The position numbers were made by a program, and so were the translations under genes. A stretch of 64,000 nt of DNA from Roseateles_B sp051857535 (GTDB lineage Bacteria; Pseudomonadota; Gammaproteobacteria; Burkholderiales; Burkholderiaceae_C), in contig NZ_JBPZGY010000006.1 in the NCBI RefSeq assembly GCF_051857535.1, positions 199,524 to 263,523 of the forward strand. Direction: 5' to 3'. Under the pieces are notes generated by a model. It did no database searches. It worked only from the letters and a program-made list of their open reading frames with translations, and was not told the origin of the DNA. Below are positions 41,361-52,481 of this stretch, piece after piece (the first letter of the stretch is position 1; each line of letters begins with the position of its first letter).

Positions 41361-41975
41361 TCAGCGCAGGCCGGCGATGTAGTCAGCCACGGCCTTGATC
41401 TCGCGGTCGTTCATCTTGGCGGCGATGGCTGCCATCTGGGGGCTGTTGCCGCGGGTGCCGGCACGGAAGCCGTTCAGCTGCAGTTCGGTGTAGTCGCTGT
41501 GCTGGCCAGACAGACGGGGGTACTGGGCGGGGATGCCGGCACCGTTGGGGCTGTGGCAGCCGGCGCAGGCGGGGATCTGGCGATCGGCGATGCCGCCGCG
41601 GTAGATCTTCTCGCCCAGGGTCACGAGGGTCTTGTCCTTGGAGAAGCCGGGCTTGGCCTGCTTGGAGGCATAGAAGGCGGCGACGTTCTTCATGTCTTCT
41701 TCAGACAGGGTGGACGCCATGCCCTTCATCACCGGGTTGTCGCGCTTGCCGGCCTTGAATTCGGTCAGCTGCTTGACCAGATAGTCGGCGTGCTGGCCTT
41801 GCAGGATCGGGTTGGCGGGGCTGCCGCGCGAACCATCGGCCGTGTGGCAGGCCGCGCAGACCTGGGCCGTGGCCTGGCCCTTGGCGAGATCGGGCTTGGC
41901 CGGCGCCGGAGCTTCCGATGCACTGGTGGCAGCGGTGAAGACGAGGCCCATCAACAGGAAAGCAGCATTCTTCAT
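41361..41975 (-). CDS. Diheme cytochrome c (c4-like)
   Basis: 204-residue periplasmic electron carrier with two heme c sites: CAACH at residues 40-44 and CAGCH at 137-141, each in a separate cytochrome domain. A signal peptide (MKNAAFLLMGLVFTAATSA) precedes them. Axial Met candidates are NPVMKGM in domain 1 and SPQMAAIA in domain 2. Cytochrome c4 feeds terminal oxidases. The gene precedes resB and ccsB on the same strand but is separated from them by a terminator, placing a heme protein beside its assembly machinery. Confidence 0.92.
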   Translation of the reverse strand: MKNAAFLLMGLVFTAATSASEAPAPAKPDLAKGQATAQVCAACHTADGSRGSPANPILQGQHADYLVKQLTEFKAGKRDNPVMKGMASTLSEEDMKNVAAFYASKQAKPGFSKDKTLVTLGEKIYRGGIADRQIPACAGCHSPNGAGIPAQYPRLSGQHSDYTELQLNGFRAGTRGNSPQMAAIAAKMNDREIKAVADYIAGLR

Positions 41976-42041
41976 GAGTAAGAGGGTCTGTAAGCGCAAC
42001 CTGCGGATTTTACAATGGCAATCTCAGCCCACTGGATCAAC

Positions 42042-42827
42042 ATGAGCAGCAATAACCCCAGCCAAGCGCCGCAAGCGGCCGAGACCGCCCCTTCGGACAA
42101 GACTGTGTTGGCTTGGACCCACACTGCCCGCTTCCTCACCACGGCGAGCCAGCTTCACCATCTCCCGCCCAGCGAACTGCCGGAAATCGCCTTCGTCGGA
42201 CGCTCCAACGCCGGCAAGAGTACGGCCATCAACACCCTGGCGCAGCAGAAGCGCCTGGCCTTCGCGTCCAAGACGCCCGGCCGCACGCAGCACATCAACC
42301 TCTTCCATCTCGGCCCCAAGGATGCGCCCGATGCGCTCTTCGCCGACCTCCCCGGCTATGGCTATGCCGCCGTGGCGCGCGACGCCAAGCTGCGCTGGCA
42401 GAAGGTCATGGCCGACTACCTCGAGGTGCGCCGCTCGCTGTCTGGCGTGGTGCTGATGGTGGACTCGCGCCTGGGCCTCACGGACCTGGACCGCCAACTG
42501 CTGGATTTCGTCGCCTCGCGCGTGGCCAATGGCGAGGTCAAGCTGCTGGTACTGCTGACCAAGGCCGACAAGCTCAACCGCAAGGAGGCGCAGGCTGCGC
42601 TGGCCGCCACGCAGGAGGTGCTGGGCGCCCTGGCCACGGAGGAGTCGGACGTCTCCATCACCCTGTTCTCTGCACTGAAGAAGCAGGGTGTGGCCGACGT
42701 GGCCCACATCCTCTACGACTGGGTGCGCCAGGCGCCTGTGGTGCCGGCCATGCCTGACCTGGATGAGCTCCCCGAGGACCCCTCCGGCGCTCACGGTGCG
42801 GCGCACGGAGATGGCGACCCTCGCTGA
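42042..42827 (+). CDS. engB: Ribosome-assembly GTPase EngB/YihA
   Basis: 261-residue GTP-binding protein needed for maturation of the large ribosomal subunit. G1 is GRSNAGKST at residues 53-61, G2/G3 region TPGRTQHINLF followed by DLPGYGYA, and G4 is TKADKL. The C-terminal tail after VRQAPV is longer than usual and acidic. Two starts are possible, 42015 and 42042; the latter gives MSSNNPSQAP. It is divergent from the cytochrome c gene, with just 66 bases between the starts, which must include both promoters. Confidence 0.95.
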   Translation: MSSNNPSQAPQAAETAPSDKTVLAWTHTARFLTTASQLHHLPPSELPEIAFVGRSNAGKSTAINTLAQQKRLAFASKTPGRTQHINLFHLGPKDAPDALFADLPGYGYAAVARDAKLRWQKVMADYLEVRRSLSGVVLMVDSRLGLTDLDRQLLDFVASRVANGEVKLLVLLTKADKLNRKEAQAALAATQEVLGALATEESDVSITLFSALKKQGVADVAHILYDWVRQAPVVPAMPDLDELPEDPSGAHGAAHGDGDPR

Positions 42828-42864
42828 GCACGGCCGAGGCACCGATGGTGCCTGCTCCCTTCCT

Positions 42865-43680
42865 TCAGCGGCTTGCCTGCCCCTTGTTCGGGGTCGTCGT
42901 CAGCCAGCCCTCGGCGCGCATGGCCTGCAGGGTGGCGACGAGCCGAGGCGCCAGGGCCGCATGCCGGGCATGGAGATAGGGATACAGCGGCATCGGTGAA
43001 CCGAGCTCGAAGAGCCGGTGCAGCGAGGGCGCCTGGCTTTCGCCCAGGTGGGCCAGGCTCAGGCTGAAGGTGCTGTCCATGTCGCAGACGAAGCGCGCCC
43101 GGCCGCGCGCCAGCATGCGCACCGCGTTGTCGGCCGCAGAGATCTCGACCAGACGCTCGGGGGGCAGGGCCTCGCGCAGGCGCTGTTCGCAAACCGCCAC
43201 GCCGCGCCGGTAGATCACCACACCCTCGGCACGCCGCAGCTCGTCGAGCGACTGAGGAAGGTCTGTCGTGCCCGTGCCGTAGACGCCAAAGGAGGCGTGC
43301 ATCATCGGCGCGTCCACCCGCTGCAGTTCGGGATGCAGTTCGCCATAGGTTGCGGTGCGCACCATCTCGCCATCGACCTCGCCGCGCTGCAGCGCCAGCT
43401 CGGCGCGACGGGCCGGCATCTCCAGCACCTCCAGGCGCCAGCCCAGGCGGCGCAAGGCTTCGGTGAAGACCCGGCGCAGCAAGCGGCCGTCACTGCTGCG
43501 GTCGTCGGTGCCGGTGGCCAGCGTCAGCACAGGCTCGCTGCCGGTCGTGCGTGCCGTGGGCTGTGGCGCGGGCGCGGAGGGGGGCGCAGCCTGGGCGAAG
43601 CCGGCCGCTGGCCATCCCGATGCCATGGCCAGCAGGGCGAGCAGCAGCACGCTGTGCAGGGCGTGGAAGCAGGTCCGCAT
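42865..43680 (-). CDS. Periplasmic binding-protein-like domain protein
   Basis: 271-residue exported protein resembling family 3 solute-binding proteins. Signal peptide MRTCFHALHSVLLLALLAMASGWPAAGFAQA, then a Pro/Ala-rich linker, then LTLATGTDDRSSDGRLLRRVFTEALRRLGW. The sequence continues with RAELALQRGEVDGEMVR, where the second-lobe entry is found in this family. No transport genes are near, so this is another orphan. It is similar in layout to the protein at 36939. The ATG at 43680 fits the signal peptide; longer forms to 44097 run through the patatin gene. Confidence 0.75.
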   Translation of the reverse strand: MRTCFHALHSVLLLALLAMASGWPAAGFAQAAPPSAPAPQPTARTTGSEPVLTLATGTDDRSSDGRLLRRVFTEALRRLGWRLEVLEMPARRAELALQRGEVDGEMVRTATYGELHPELQRVDAPMMHASFGVYGTGTTDLPQSLDELRRAEGVVIYRRGVAVCEQRLREALPPERLVEISAADNAVRMLARGRARFVCDMDSTFSLSLAHLGESQAPSLHRLFELGSPMPLYPYLHARHAALAPRLVATLQAMRAEGWLTTTPNKGQASR

Positions 43681-43706
43681 GGCCTGATTCTGCACCGCTC
43701 GCCTGC

Positions 43707-46016
43707 TCAGGGCCGGCCGATGAAGAGGTAGACAGCCATGTCCGTGTTCCGGCCCTTGCCCAGGCCCAGGTAGAGAGGACCCAGGCCGGTGTCGGCACCG
43801 ATGAAGAGGCTGCCGGCCAGCTTGAGGCCGCGCAGGCTCACGTTCTGGCGCGTGTCCCAGGCATTGCCGGCTTCCAGCGAGCCGCCGACGAAGAATCCGC
43901 GGGTCAGCACGGGTGTCTGTGCCAGGCGCTGGTAGTAGCTCACACGGCCGAAGAGCAAAGTGTTGCCCGTGAGCTGGCCGGGTTGGTAGCCCGAGAGTTG
44001 CTGGAAGCCGCCCAGGCTGTAGGGCCCCTGCGCCGAGTCCTCGGGCTGATGCGCATTGAGGCCGCGCAGGTGCAGGTTCAGGGTGTGACGGCCCCAACTG
44101 GTCACCAGCGTGCCTTGGAGCTCGGTGCGGCTGAAGGCATCGCGGCGACCACCAGGTTGTGTCTGTGTGCCGGCGGTGTGCTCGAAGGTCGTGCGGTAGC
44201 CGCGCTGCGGAAAGTTGGCGAAGTCCAGCTGGTCCACCACCAGCTTGAGGCGCAGGCCGGTCTCTGTCCAGGTCTTGTTGAGGCGTTGCTGGTCGGTCTC
44301 GCCCAACTGGCTGGGGTCCACCGTGATGAGGTCAGGGTGCACGCGCCAGTGTTCGCGCACCAGTCCCAGCCGCACCTCGCCCAGGCGGCCCCAGGGTTGG
44401 CCGATGTCCAGGCCGTAGTTCAGGCTCTTGCGGCCCAGGCGCGCCAGGCCCTGGCCGGTTTCGGCGTTGTAGAGGGTCAGGTTGTGCCGCTCGATCTCGC
44501 CCCAGCTGGAGATGAACCAGTCATTGCTGGTCCCCAGCTTCTGGATCAGCGGGTGATACAGCTCGGTGTACAGGCGGGGGCTCTGGCCTATGGACAACTG
44601 GTTGCGCCACTCGGTGCCATTGGGTGTCAGCCAGTGTCTGTTGTGGCTGATGCGCAGATTGAAGGCGCTCTCGCCGTTGAAGTCTGTGCTGAGGTCGATG
44701 CCGGCGCGGAAGTAGTTGGGGCCCCAGGGCTTGTCTTCCATCATGAAGACCAGCTGGTTGCCCTCGCTGTGTTCCTCGACGTGGTAGTCCACTCGCACGA
44801 AATCGCCAGAGGAGGCCAGGAAGCGTGCGTCGCGCTCGGCGCGCTCGGCGTCGAAGACCTGGCCGGGGCGGGTTTCCAGCTGGTCCTTGAATCGCTCCGG
44901 CCTGGCCACATCGCTGCCTGCGAAGCTGATGCCTGCGAGCACCGGCGCGGCCGGCTGCGCGTGGGTGCGGGCCAGCAGCCAGTCGGCGTAGGCCTCGGGG
45001 CTGATGGCGAAGGCGCGCAGCTGGGGCAGGGCCTGCTCGGCGGCGGCCTCACCCAGCGCGATGAAGTCCTTGCCCCGCTCGAAGCTGCCTGAGCCCATGC
45101 CGTTGAGCTTCGGCGTTATTAGCAGGTCCTCCTGCCAGAGGCTGGCGATCGAGCGCTGCACGTTCTGCTCGGTGAGGATGTTGATCATCTGGGCCGTGAC
45201 GCCCACCAGCGAGTTCAGCGAGTCGCGGCCGGACAGCGGCGTGCCCACGTTGATGGCGATGACGCGTTCCGCGCCCATGCGCCGGGCCACGTCCACCGGC
45301 AGGTTGTTGACCAGCCCGCCATCGCCGAGGATGCGGCCGTCGTCGCTCTCGACTGGGGCGAAGACGCCGGGCACGCTCATGCTGGAACGCAGGGCCTGGG
45401 CGAGGTCGCCGGATTCCGCCACCACTTGCGCGCCGCTTTCCATGTCGGTGGCGACGGCCCGGAAGGGCGTGGGCAGCTGGTCGAAATGATCGGCGCCGCG
45501 CACGGGCAATGTCAGGCGGCGCAACAGGGCATCCAGGCCGCGGCTGGACAACGTGCTCTGCGGCACGCGCACCTCGCCATCGCGCAGGCCCAGCTCCAGC
45601 ACGGCGGAGAACTCGAAGTCCTCCTCCTTGCGCCGCTGCGAGAGCTGCTGGCGCTCGACGCGGCTGGCGAACATGCGATCCCAGGCGATCTGCTGCAGCT
45701 CGCGCTCCAGCTCGCGGGCGTTCATGCCGCTGGCGTAGAGGCCGCCGATGATGGCGCCCATGGAAGTACCAGCGATCACATCCACCGGGATGTGCTCTCG
45801 CTCCAGCACCTTCAGCACGCCCACATGGGCCAGGCCACGCGCGCCGCCGCCAGAGAGCACCAGGCCCAGGCGAGGGCGGGCGGGCGCTGCGGGCAGCGTG
45901 CCGGGCGCTGGCATCTCGACCGGCCGGGGCGGGGGCAGCGACTCGGCCTGCGCTGGCGGCAGCGCGACGACCAGCAGCAGGGCCAGGGGCCGGCACAGAC
46001 GGTGCAAGGCCCGCAT
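43707..46016 (-). CDS. Patatin-like phospholipase with POTRA and outer-membrane beta-barrel (PlpD/NTE type)
   Basis: 769 residues from ATG 46016. Signal peptide MRALHRLCRPLALLLVVALPPAQA, then a patatin lipase domain: oxyanion loop GGGARG at 56-61, nucleophile Ser85 in GTSMG and catalytic Asp232 in DGG. A POTRA-like region follows (ISFAGSDVARPERFKDQLETRPG), then a C-terminal 16-strand-type barrel of about 370 residues ending in FIGRP with a terminal aromatic/Pro. This is the type Vd autotransporter layout of Pseudomonas PlpD. The enzyme would face outside or stay periplasmic and hydrolyse phospholipids. The frame opens from a GTG at 46097, giving a poorer signal peptide. Confidence 0.9.
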   Translation of the reverse strand: MRALHRLCRPLALLLVVALPPAQAESLPPPRPVEMPAPGTLPAAPARPRLGLVLSGGGARGLAHVGVLKVLEREHIPVDVIAGTSMGAIIGGLYASGMNARELERELQQIAWDRMFASRVERQQLSQRRKEEDFEFSAVLELGLRDGEVRVPQSTLSSRGLDALLRRLTLPVRGADHFDQLPTPFRAVATDMESGAQVVAESGDLAQALRSSMSVPGVFAPVESDDGRILGDGGLVNNLPVDVARRMGAERVIAINVGTPLSGRDSLNSLVGVTAQMINILTEQNVQRSIASLWQEDLLITPKLNGMGSGSFERGKDFIALGEAAAEQALPQLRAFAISPEAYADWLLARTHAQPAAPVLAGISFAGSDVARPERFKDQLETRPGQVFDAERAERDARFLASSGDFVRVDYHVEEHSEGNQLVFMMEDKPWGPNYFRAGIDLSTDFNGESAFNLRISHNRHWLTPNGTEWRNQLSIGQSPRLYTELYHPLIQKLGTSNDWFISSWGEIERHNLTLYNAETGQGLARLGRKSLNYGLDIGQPWGRLGEVRLGLVREHWRVHPDLITVDPSQLGETDQQRLNKTWTETGLRLKLVVDQLDFANFPQRGYRTTFEHTAGTQTQPGGRRDAFSRTELQGTLVTSWGRHTLNLHLRGLNAHQPEDSAQGPYSLGGFQQLSGYQPGQLTGNTLLFGRVSYYQRLAQTPVLTRGFFVGGSLEAGNAWDTRQNVSLRGLKLAGSLFIGADTGLGPLYLGLGKGRNTDMAVYLFIGRP

Positions 46017-46101
46017 CCACGGTACGGTGCGTGGCGGCAGCCTCGGGGCCAGGGAGATGGCGGTGCCGGGGCGGCGGAGCGGCATGGGAGGCTTCACCGG
46101 A

Positions 46102-48108
46102 TCAGGGCGCGTCGTCCAGATCCTGCATGAGCGACGAGACGGCCCGCTGTACCAGGGTGTCTTCTTCCAGGGCCGTGATCAGGCCGTTGGCCAGCAGCTG
46201 TTCGATGGCGCCGCGCGTCAGCGAGTGGCGCTCGTCGGCATCCTGGCCCACGAAAAGGAAGAACTGGCGGCTCTCGCTGATCCAGGCGATCTGGGCGGTG
46301 ATCCACTGGCTCTGCACGAACATGTGGTACCAGTTGCCCACCTGCAGATTGCCCATCCAGGCCTGCAGGGCGATGCGCGCATCCGGCGAGCCGGACTCGG
46401 AATAGAGCCCTACCGGCACCGTGGGCAGCTCGCCCCGATTGACCTGGTCGTGGGCCCAGCGCGAGGGCATCTGCGACTCGCGCTCGTTGAGCAGCTGCTG
46501 CAGCAGCTCCTCGGGACTGAGGTCGCGGCGTGGCGCAGGTGCGCGCTCCAGCGGCGCCGGATGGTGATGCGCCGGCAGGCCGCTGAGCACGCGGCCGTGC
46601 TGGTTCATCAGGTCTTGCAGGACGATCTGGCGCTTGTCGGCCGGGAAGGCGATCAGATCCATGCCGGCCTCGATCCGTTTGATCAGGCCAGGCAGGCGGC
46701 TGCGCAACTGAGCGCGTGCGCTCTCGCCGTGACGCTGCTGCAGGCTGTCCAGCAGCTCATCCACCACTTCGATGCTGGCCTCGGCCTCGGACGACTCCCG
46801 GCCATGCAGCACCATGTTCTGCACGATCACTTCCACCCAGGGCTTGAGCAGGAACTTGCGCAAGGTCGGGCTGAGGGCCGTATCGGATAGCTGCTCCTTC
46901 AGCTGGCCCTGGAGCAGTTCCAGCCACTCGACGCGCTGGCTCTCGCGCTCCAGCGCGGCCAGGGCCGAGGCGCTGCGCTCGCCATGTCGGCTGGCCTGCT
47001 CGCGGATGTGCTGGTCGACCAGACCGAGCGCCTGCTGGAACTGCAGGCCGGTCAGCAGCTGCGCTTCCACCAGTTGCTGGACGATGCCGTTCATGAAGTC
47101 GAGGAACTGGCGCAGGCGTTCATCATCGGCGCGCTGGAAGCCGGCGCCATGCGCGGCCACGCGATTGAGCAGGCTCCACACCGGGTGATCCTGGCGGCGC
47201 AGGAGGCTGGGGTCGGTGCGCGACAGCCGTGCCACGGCCACCTGCAGCCGCGACATCAGGGCCTTGACCGGCGGCAGCAGCTTGGGATCGGCCAGGATCT
47301 GGTCATAGAGCCGCGTCAACAGGTCACCACCGCCGCGCAGCAGGGTGCTGGGGCCCAGGGCCTGGGCATTGTCCGAACCGGGGCGCAAGTTCTGCGGCCG
47401 GGAGTTGATGGCATCGACGCGACGCGCCAGCGTGTCCAGCGTCGGGTTGACGCCTGGCACGGCGGCCTGGCGCAGGCGGGCCTCGACATCACGCGTGCTG
47501 CCGATGCCGTAGCCTTCCACCAACGGGGCCAGTTGGGCGCTGCGCATCTGGTCGCAAAGCCGCTGGTAGATGATCCCCAGGGCCTCCACCACATGGGGCG
47601 TGGCGACCTTGGTCATGGCGTAGCAGCCCTCGCCGTCCAGTTGCATGTTCTGGATGGCCGTGACCACGGCATTGGCGAACACGGCCGGGCGCAGGGGGTT
47701 GTCCTGCTTCATGGGCCGGGCGATACCGCGCAGGGCCGCAAAGAAATTGACCAACTGATGCAACTCGGGGCGCGAGTGTTCCTCGACGGCCGAGACCACG
47801 TGCGCAATGGACACATCCTGCAGGGCCTGCTTCTCGTCAACGAGGCTCAGCGACTGCAGCCCCAGCGAGGAGCTGCGGCGCTGCAGCGGGTCCTCGCCGC
47901 GGCGGGCGGCTTCCAGCAGGGGCTGTATGGCCGCCTGGAAGTCGGTGGCAAAGCGACCCTTGCTGACCGACCAGGCGTATTGCAGCGCGTGGAGCAGCGG
48001 GTCGGCCTTCAGGTCGTCCTGGATCTTGTGGGCCACGGTGTGGCTCAGCGACGGCATCTGCACGATGACTTCGTCGACCAGGGATTGCAGGCTCGGGGCG
48101 TTGGACAT
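46102..48108 (-). CDS. DUF1631 protein
   Basis: 668-residue cytoplasmic protein of the DUF1631 family, common in beta- and gamma-proteobacteria. Start MSNAPSLQSLVDEVIVQM at 48108 (an alternative ATG lies at 48120). Predominantly helical, with the conserved DRRPQIL-like middle and a C-terminal PilZ-like stretch (GELPTVPVGLYSES and SQWITAQIAWISESRQFFLFV). Function unknown; a cyclic-di-GMP link has been suggested for C-terminal parts of such proteins by analogy with PilZ, which I infer weakly. It ends just before the patatin gene on the same strand. Confidence 0.85.
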   Translation of the reverse strand: MSNAPSLQSLVDEVIVQMPSLSHTVAHKIQDDLKADPLLHALQYAWSVSKGRFATDFQAAIQPLLEAARRGEDPLQRRSSSLGLQSLSLVDEKQALQDVSIAHVVSAVEEHSRPELHQLVNFFAALRGIARPMKQDNPLRPAVFANAVVTAIQNMQLDGEGCYAMTKVATPHVVEALGIIYQRLCDQMRSAQLAPLVEGYGIGSTRDVEARLRQAAVPGVNPTLDTLARRVDAINSRPQNLRPGSDNAQALGPSTLLRGGGDLLTRLYDQILADPKLLPPVKALMSRLQVAVARLSRTDPSLLRRQDHPVWSLLNRVAAHGAGFQRADDERLRQFLDFMNGIVQQLVEAQLLTGLQFQQALGLVDQHIREQASRHGERSASALAALERESQRVEWLELLQGQLKEQLSDTALSPTLRKFLLKPWVEVIVQNMVLHGRESSEAEASIEVVDELLDSLQQRHGESARAQLRSRLPGLIKRIEAGMDLIAFPADKRQIVLQDLMNQHGRVLSGLPAHHHPAPLERAPAPRRDLSPEELLQQLLNERESQMPSRWAHDQVNRGELPTVPVGLYSESGSPDARIALQAWMGNLQVGNWYHMFVQSQWITAQIAWISESRQFFLFVGQDADERHSLTRGAIEQLLANGLITALEEDTLVQRAVSSLMQDLDDAP

Positions 48109-48258
48109 GATGTTCCGCATTATGAAGGCGGCATGACGCAGGAACCTGGGACGGGCGGTCAGCCTGCTGCCATTTGAGCGACAGAGTGCGCACCTCGGCG
48201 GCGAGGCCCCTCCATGTGAGGGGGATTGGCAACGGAGCACCGCGCCATGCCCATGAAA

Positions 48259-48291
48259 AAACCCGCGAGGCCGGGTGGCCGTCGCGGGTTT
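48259..48291 (-). terminator. Intrinsic terminator of groESL
   Basis: Stem AAACCCGCGA / TCGCGGGTTT with a 13-base loop, and six A on the plus strand at 48256-48261 that become the T-run on the minus strand. It lies about 40 bases after the groEL stop. Confidence 0.88.
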
Positions 48292-48328
48292 CACAGAGGC
48301 TCCGGCAGGGACTGCCGGGGGCCTGGAC

Positions 48329-49966
<1,638 letters not shown>

Positions 49967-50047
49967 GTTGATTTCTCCGAAATTCTTTGGGTTTGCATTG
50001 GCGGCTTCCTGGCGCTCAGTCGGCGCCAGGCAGTCGCGCAGTAGCGA

Positions 50048-50338
50048 TTACTTGGCGACGACGGCGAAGAGGTCTTCTTCGCGCATCACGAGCAGCTCTT
50101 CGCCATCGACCTTGACCGACTGGCCCGAGTACTTGCCGAACAGCACGCGGTCGCCCACGGCCACGTTCAGGGCCACGAAGTCGCCCTTGTCGTTGCGCTT
50201 GCCAGGACCCACGGCCAGCACTTCACCCTGGTCGGGCTTCTCGGCGGCGTTGTCGGGCAGGACGATGCCGGAGGCCGTCTTGGTTTCGTTTTCGAGGCGC
50301 TTAACGATCACGCGATCGTGCAGAGGACGCAGTTTCAT
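50048..50338 (-). CDS. groES: Co-chaperonin GroES
   Basis: 96-residue co-chaperonin that caps GroEL. MKLRPLHDRVIVKRLENETKTASGI is the family start with the mobile loop near residues 18-32; VGDRVLFGKYSGQSVK is also typical. The ATG at 50338 is preceded by an AGGAGATG ribosome-binding site. The gene is first in the operon, 115 bases downstream of a CIRCE element. Confidence 0.98.
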   Translation of the reverse strand: MKLRPLHDRVIVKRLENETKTASGIVLPDNAAEKPDQGEVLAVGPGKRNDKGDFVALNVAVGDRVLFGKYSGQSVKVDGEELLVMREEDLFAVVAK

Positions 50339-50452
50339 CACATCTCCTTGCTGAGAGTCTTGGGTCGTTGCCGGCCGGACGCCAGAAGAGCGACAGGCCA
50401 TCACATCGGGACAAACCGGCCGGAGCCGCGTGTTTGTGCCAAATCTTTCTTG

Positions 50453-50479
50453 TTGGCACTCAACGTTTGAGAGTGCTAG
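50453..50479. promoter_or_regulatory. CIRCE operator (HrcA-binding site) upstream of groESL
   Basis: TTGGCACTC-N9-GAGTGCTAG, matching the consensus TTAGCACTC-N9-GAGTGCTAA at all but two positions (one per half-site). It lies in the 5' leader, right after the promoter, and implies repression of groESL by HrcA that is relieved by heat shock. Confidence 0.92.
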
Positions 50480-50488
50480 CAGGAGAGG

Positions 50489-50517
50489 ATTATAGGGATG
50501 ACCCGCGACGTTTCAAG
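50489..50517 (-). promoter_or_regulatory. groESL promoter with overlapping sigma-70 and sigma-32 features
   Basis: On the minus strand TTGAAA (50516-50511) and TATAAT (50494-50489) are separated by 16 bases, a strong sigma-70 promoter. The same site reads CTTGAAA, 13 bases, CCCTAT, which fits the heat-shock sigma-32 pattern CTTGAAA-N11-16-CCCCATNT loosely. CIRCE follows nine bases after the -10. Confidence 0.8.
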
Positions 50518-50838
50518 AGGTGGGCTTGCGGACGTGCTGCCAGCGCCCCTGGCCCCAGCGACGGACGGCTTGGTCGGCACAGTGCCTGCGCCGTCGCTGC
50601 ACAAAAAATGGGCAATGTCTGCCGGGGCCTTGTGAATCAAGGACTTGTGGCCGCCCTCACCGCGCCACCCACACAGTTGTCCACAGCTGGCGTGGATGAC
50701 GCGGCGCGGGGGGCATCTGCCTGTCGGTGCTTCCGGGCACGCAAGGTGCGTTCAAGGACTTCGCACCTCGGGCCCGGAATTCGGCCGCCCCCAGAGGACA
50801 AGGATGCGGGGGAGGGCGGTGCCAGCGGTGAAGCCTGC
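50518..50838. other. Intergenic region, no gene supported
   Basis: About 320 bases between the groESL promoter and the stop of gshA. The base composition and short open frames here do not look coding. TTGTCCACA at 50676 resembles a DnaA box with one mismatch but stands alone. Confidence 0.5.
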
Positions 50839-52380
50839 TCAGGCCTGAAGCTGGGAAGGGGCCAGGTATTGCTGCCTGAAGTCCTCGAAGGGCAGGGTGT
50901 CCGCGGCCTCAACGGCGGCCTGCTCAGCCAGGGAGCGGCGTGCGGTCTCGGCAAATGCTTCCTGCCGTTCGGCACTCAGCGGCTGCGCGCGCAGATGGGC
51001 GCGGGCCTGCTGTGAGCAATGGGCGATGAAGCGCAGGTGAGAGTGGCCGAACTCCCGCGCCATGGCTTCCAGCACACGGGCGGAGGGCAGCAGTTCGGGA
51101 TGCTCGAAGCGTTCGCATGCACGGGCCAGAGCCTGGGCGTAGGCGTCGCCGCCCAGTTGGCGGTCCAGGTGTGCGCTCAGCGGTCCTAGCTCTTCCAGCA
51201 GCTCGGCCGCCCAGTCGCGCAACAGCACGGCCTGGCCGGCGCGCTCCAGCTGCAGGCCGGGCTCACGGCCGCGGGAGGCGGTCAGCTGCTGGTTGCGGGC
51301 CAAGGCGGCGATCTCCTCGGGCGTGTCTGGCGGGCTGTCCGACAGCAGGCAGTGCAGCAGGAAGAGGTCAATGAAGCGCATGGTCGACGCACTGATGCCG
51401 ACGGGCTCGAAGGGATCCAGGTCCATGCAGCGGACCTCCACATACTCCACGCCTCGCTCCCGCAAGGCATGCAGGGGACGCTCGCCGCTGCGGATCACGC
51501 GCTTGGGGCGGATGGTGCCGTAGAACTCGTTCTCGATCTGCAGCAGGCTGGTGGAGAGCTGGTTGTACTCGCCGCCCGGATTCATGATGCCGATGGCCTC
51601 GTAGGCCGGGTAGGGCCGCAAGAGGGCGTCCTGCAGCGAGGCGGCATAGCCTTCCAGGCTGTTGTAGCTGACGGCCAGTGATGACTGCGCGTCGCTCTGA
51701 TAACCCAGGCGGCCCATGCGCAGCGAGGTGGCATGCGGCAGGTGCAGCGTGCCGCAGGGGGCCTTGCCAGGGACAGGTGCAGGGAAGGGCTGGAGCCCGT
51801 GGTCACGGCCCTCGACAAAGCTCGAACACAAGGCGGGCGAAGCCCCGAAGAGCAGCAGCAGCAGGAAGCTGTGCCGGCGGAAGTTGCGGATCAGGTCAAA
51901 GTACTGCTCGCTGCTGATACCCGGCAGGGACCAGTTGTAGTGGATGCCCGAGATGGTCTGCATGCGCCGGCCATAGCGATGGCCCAGGCCCATGCGGTAG
52001 ACGCTCTTGGCTCGCCCGATGTTGGAGTAGCCGTAGCGGCCGATGGGAATGGTCTCGTCGGTGGGCAGGAAGCAGGGCATGCTGGACGCCCACATGGTTT
52101 CCTCGCCCAGCAAAGCGTCGACGGCCTTGTGGATCTCGGTCAGCTCGGCTTCGCAGGCCTCGGCCGTGCCGTGCACACCGGTGATCAACTCCAGCTGGCT
52201 TTCGCTGAAGTCTGTGGTGACATTCGGATGCGTCAGGGCCGAGCCCAGGCCCAGCGGATGCGGCGTCATCGCCAGGGAACCTTCCGGCGCAGTGCGCAGG
52301 CTTTCCTTTTCCACGCCGCGACGCATGCCTTGCAGTCGCTCACGGTCCAGTGTGTCCAGTCTCTGCGGCCAGTTGTTCAA
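50839..52380 (-). CDS. gshA: Glutamate-cysteine ligase
   Basis: 513-residue enzyme of the proteobacterial GshA family, which joins glutamate and cysteine in the first step of glutathione synthesis with ATP. The opening GMRRGVEKESLRTAPEG includes the substrate-binding Glu. Typical continuing blocks are TDFSESQLELITGVH, ISGIHYNWSLP and NEFYGTIRPKR. The length fits the E. coli-like type (518). gshB is not in the window. It is preceded by about 100 bases before the divergent or upstream regulator gene on the same strand. Confidence 0.96.
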   Translation of the reverse strand: MNNWPQRLDTLDRERLQGMRRGVEKESLRTAPEGSLAMTPHPLGLGSALTHPNVTTDFSESQLELITGVHGTAEACEAELTEIHKAVDALLGEETMWASSMPCFLPTDETIPIGRYGYSNIGRAKSVYRMGLGHRYGRRMQTISGIHYNWSLPGISSEQYFDLIRNFRRHSFLLLLLFGASPALCSSFVEGRDHGLQPFPAPVPGKAPCGTLHLPHATSLRMGRLGYQSDAQSSLAVSYNSLEGYAASLQDALLRPYPAYEAIGIMNPGGEYNQLSTSLLQIENEFYGTIRPKRVIRSGERPLHALRERGVEYVEVRCMDLDPFEPVGISASTMRFIDLFLLHCLLSDSPPDTPEEIAALARNQQLTASRGREPGLQLERAGQAVLLRDWAAELLEELGPLSAHLDRQLGGDAYAQALARACERFEHPELLPSARVLEAMAREFGHSHLRFIAHCSQQARAHLRAQPLSAERQEAFAETARRSLAEQAAVEAADTLPFEDFRQQYLAPSQLQA

Positions 52381-52481
52381 GGGGGGCTCCTCTGATTGTT
52401 GTGGTCCGCCAAGTTAACAGATGGTGATGGCGGCTGCTTGACTACGGGCATGGCACTTTGTGCTAGCCGCCCCCGGGCTGC

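Noticed and set aside
50676..50684. DnaA box (TTGTCCACA)
   Set aside because: One mismatch to consensus, single, without a cluster or nearby replication gene.
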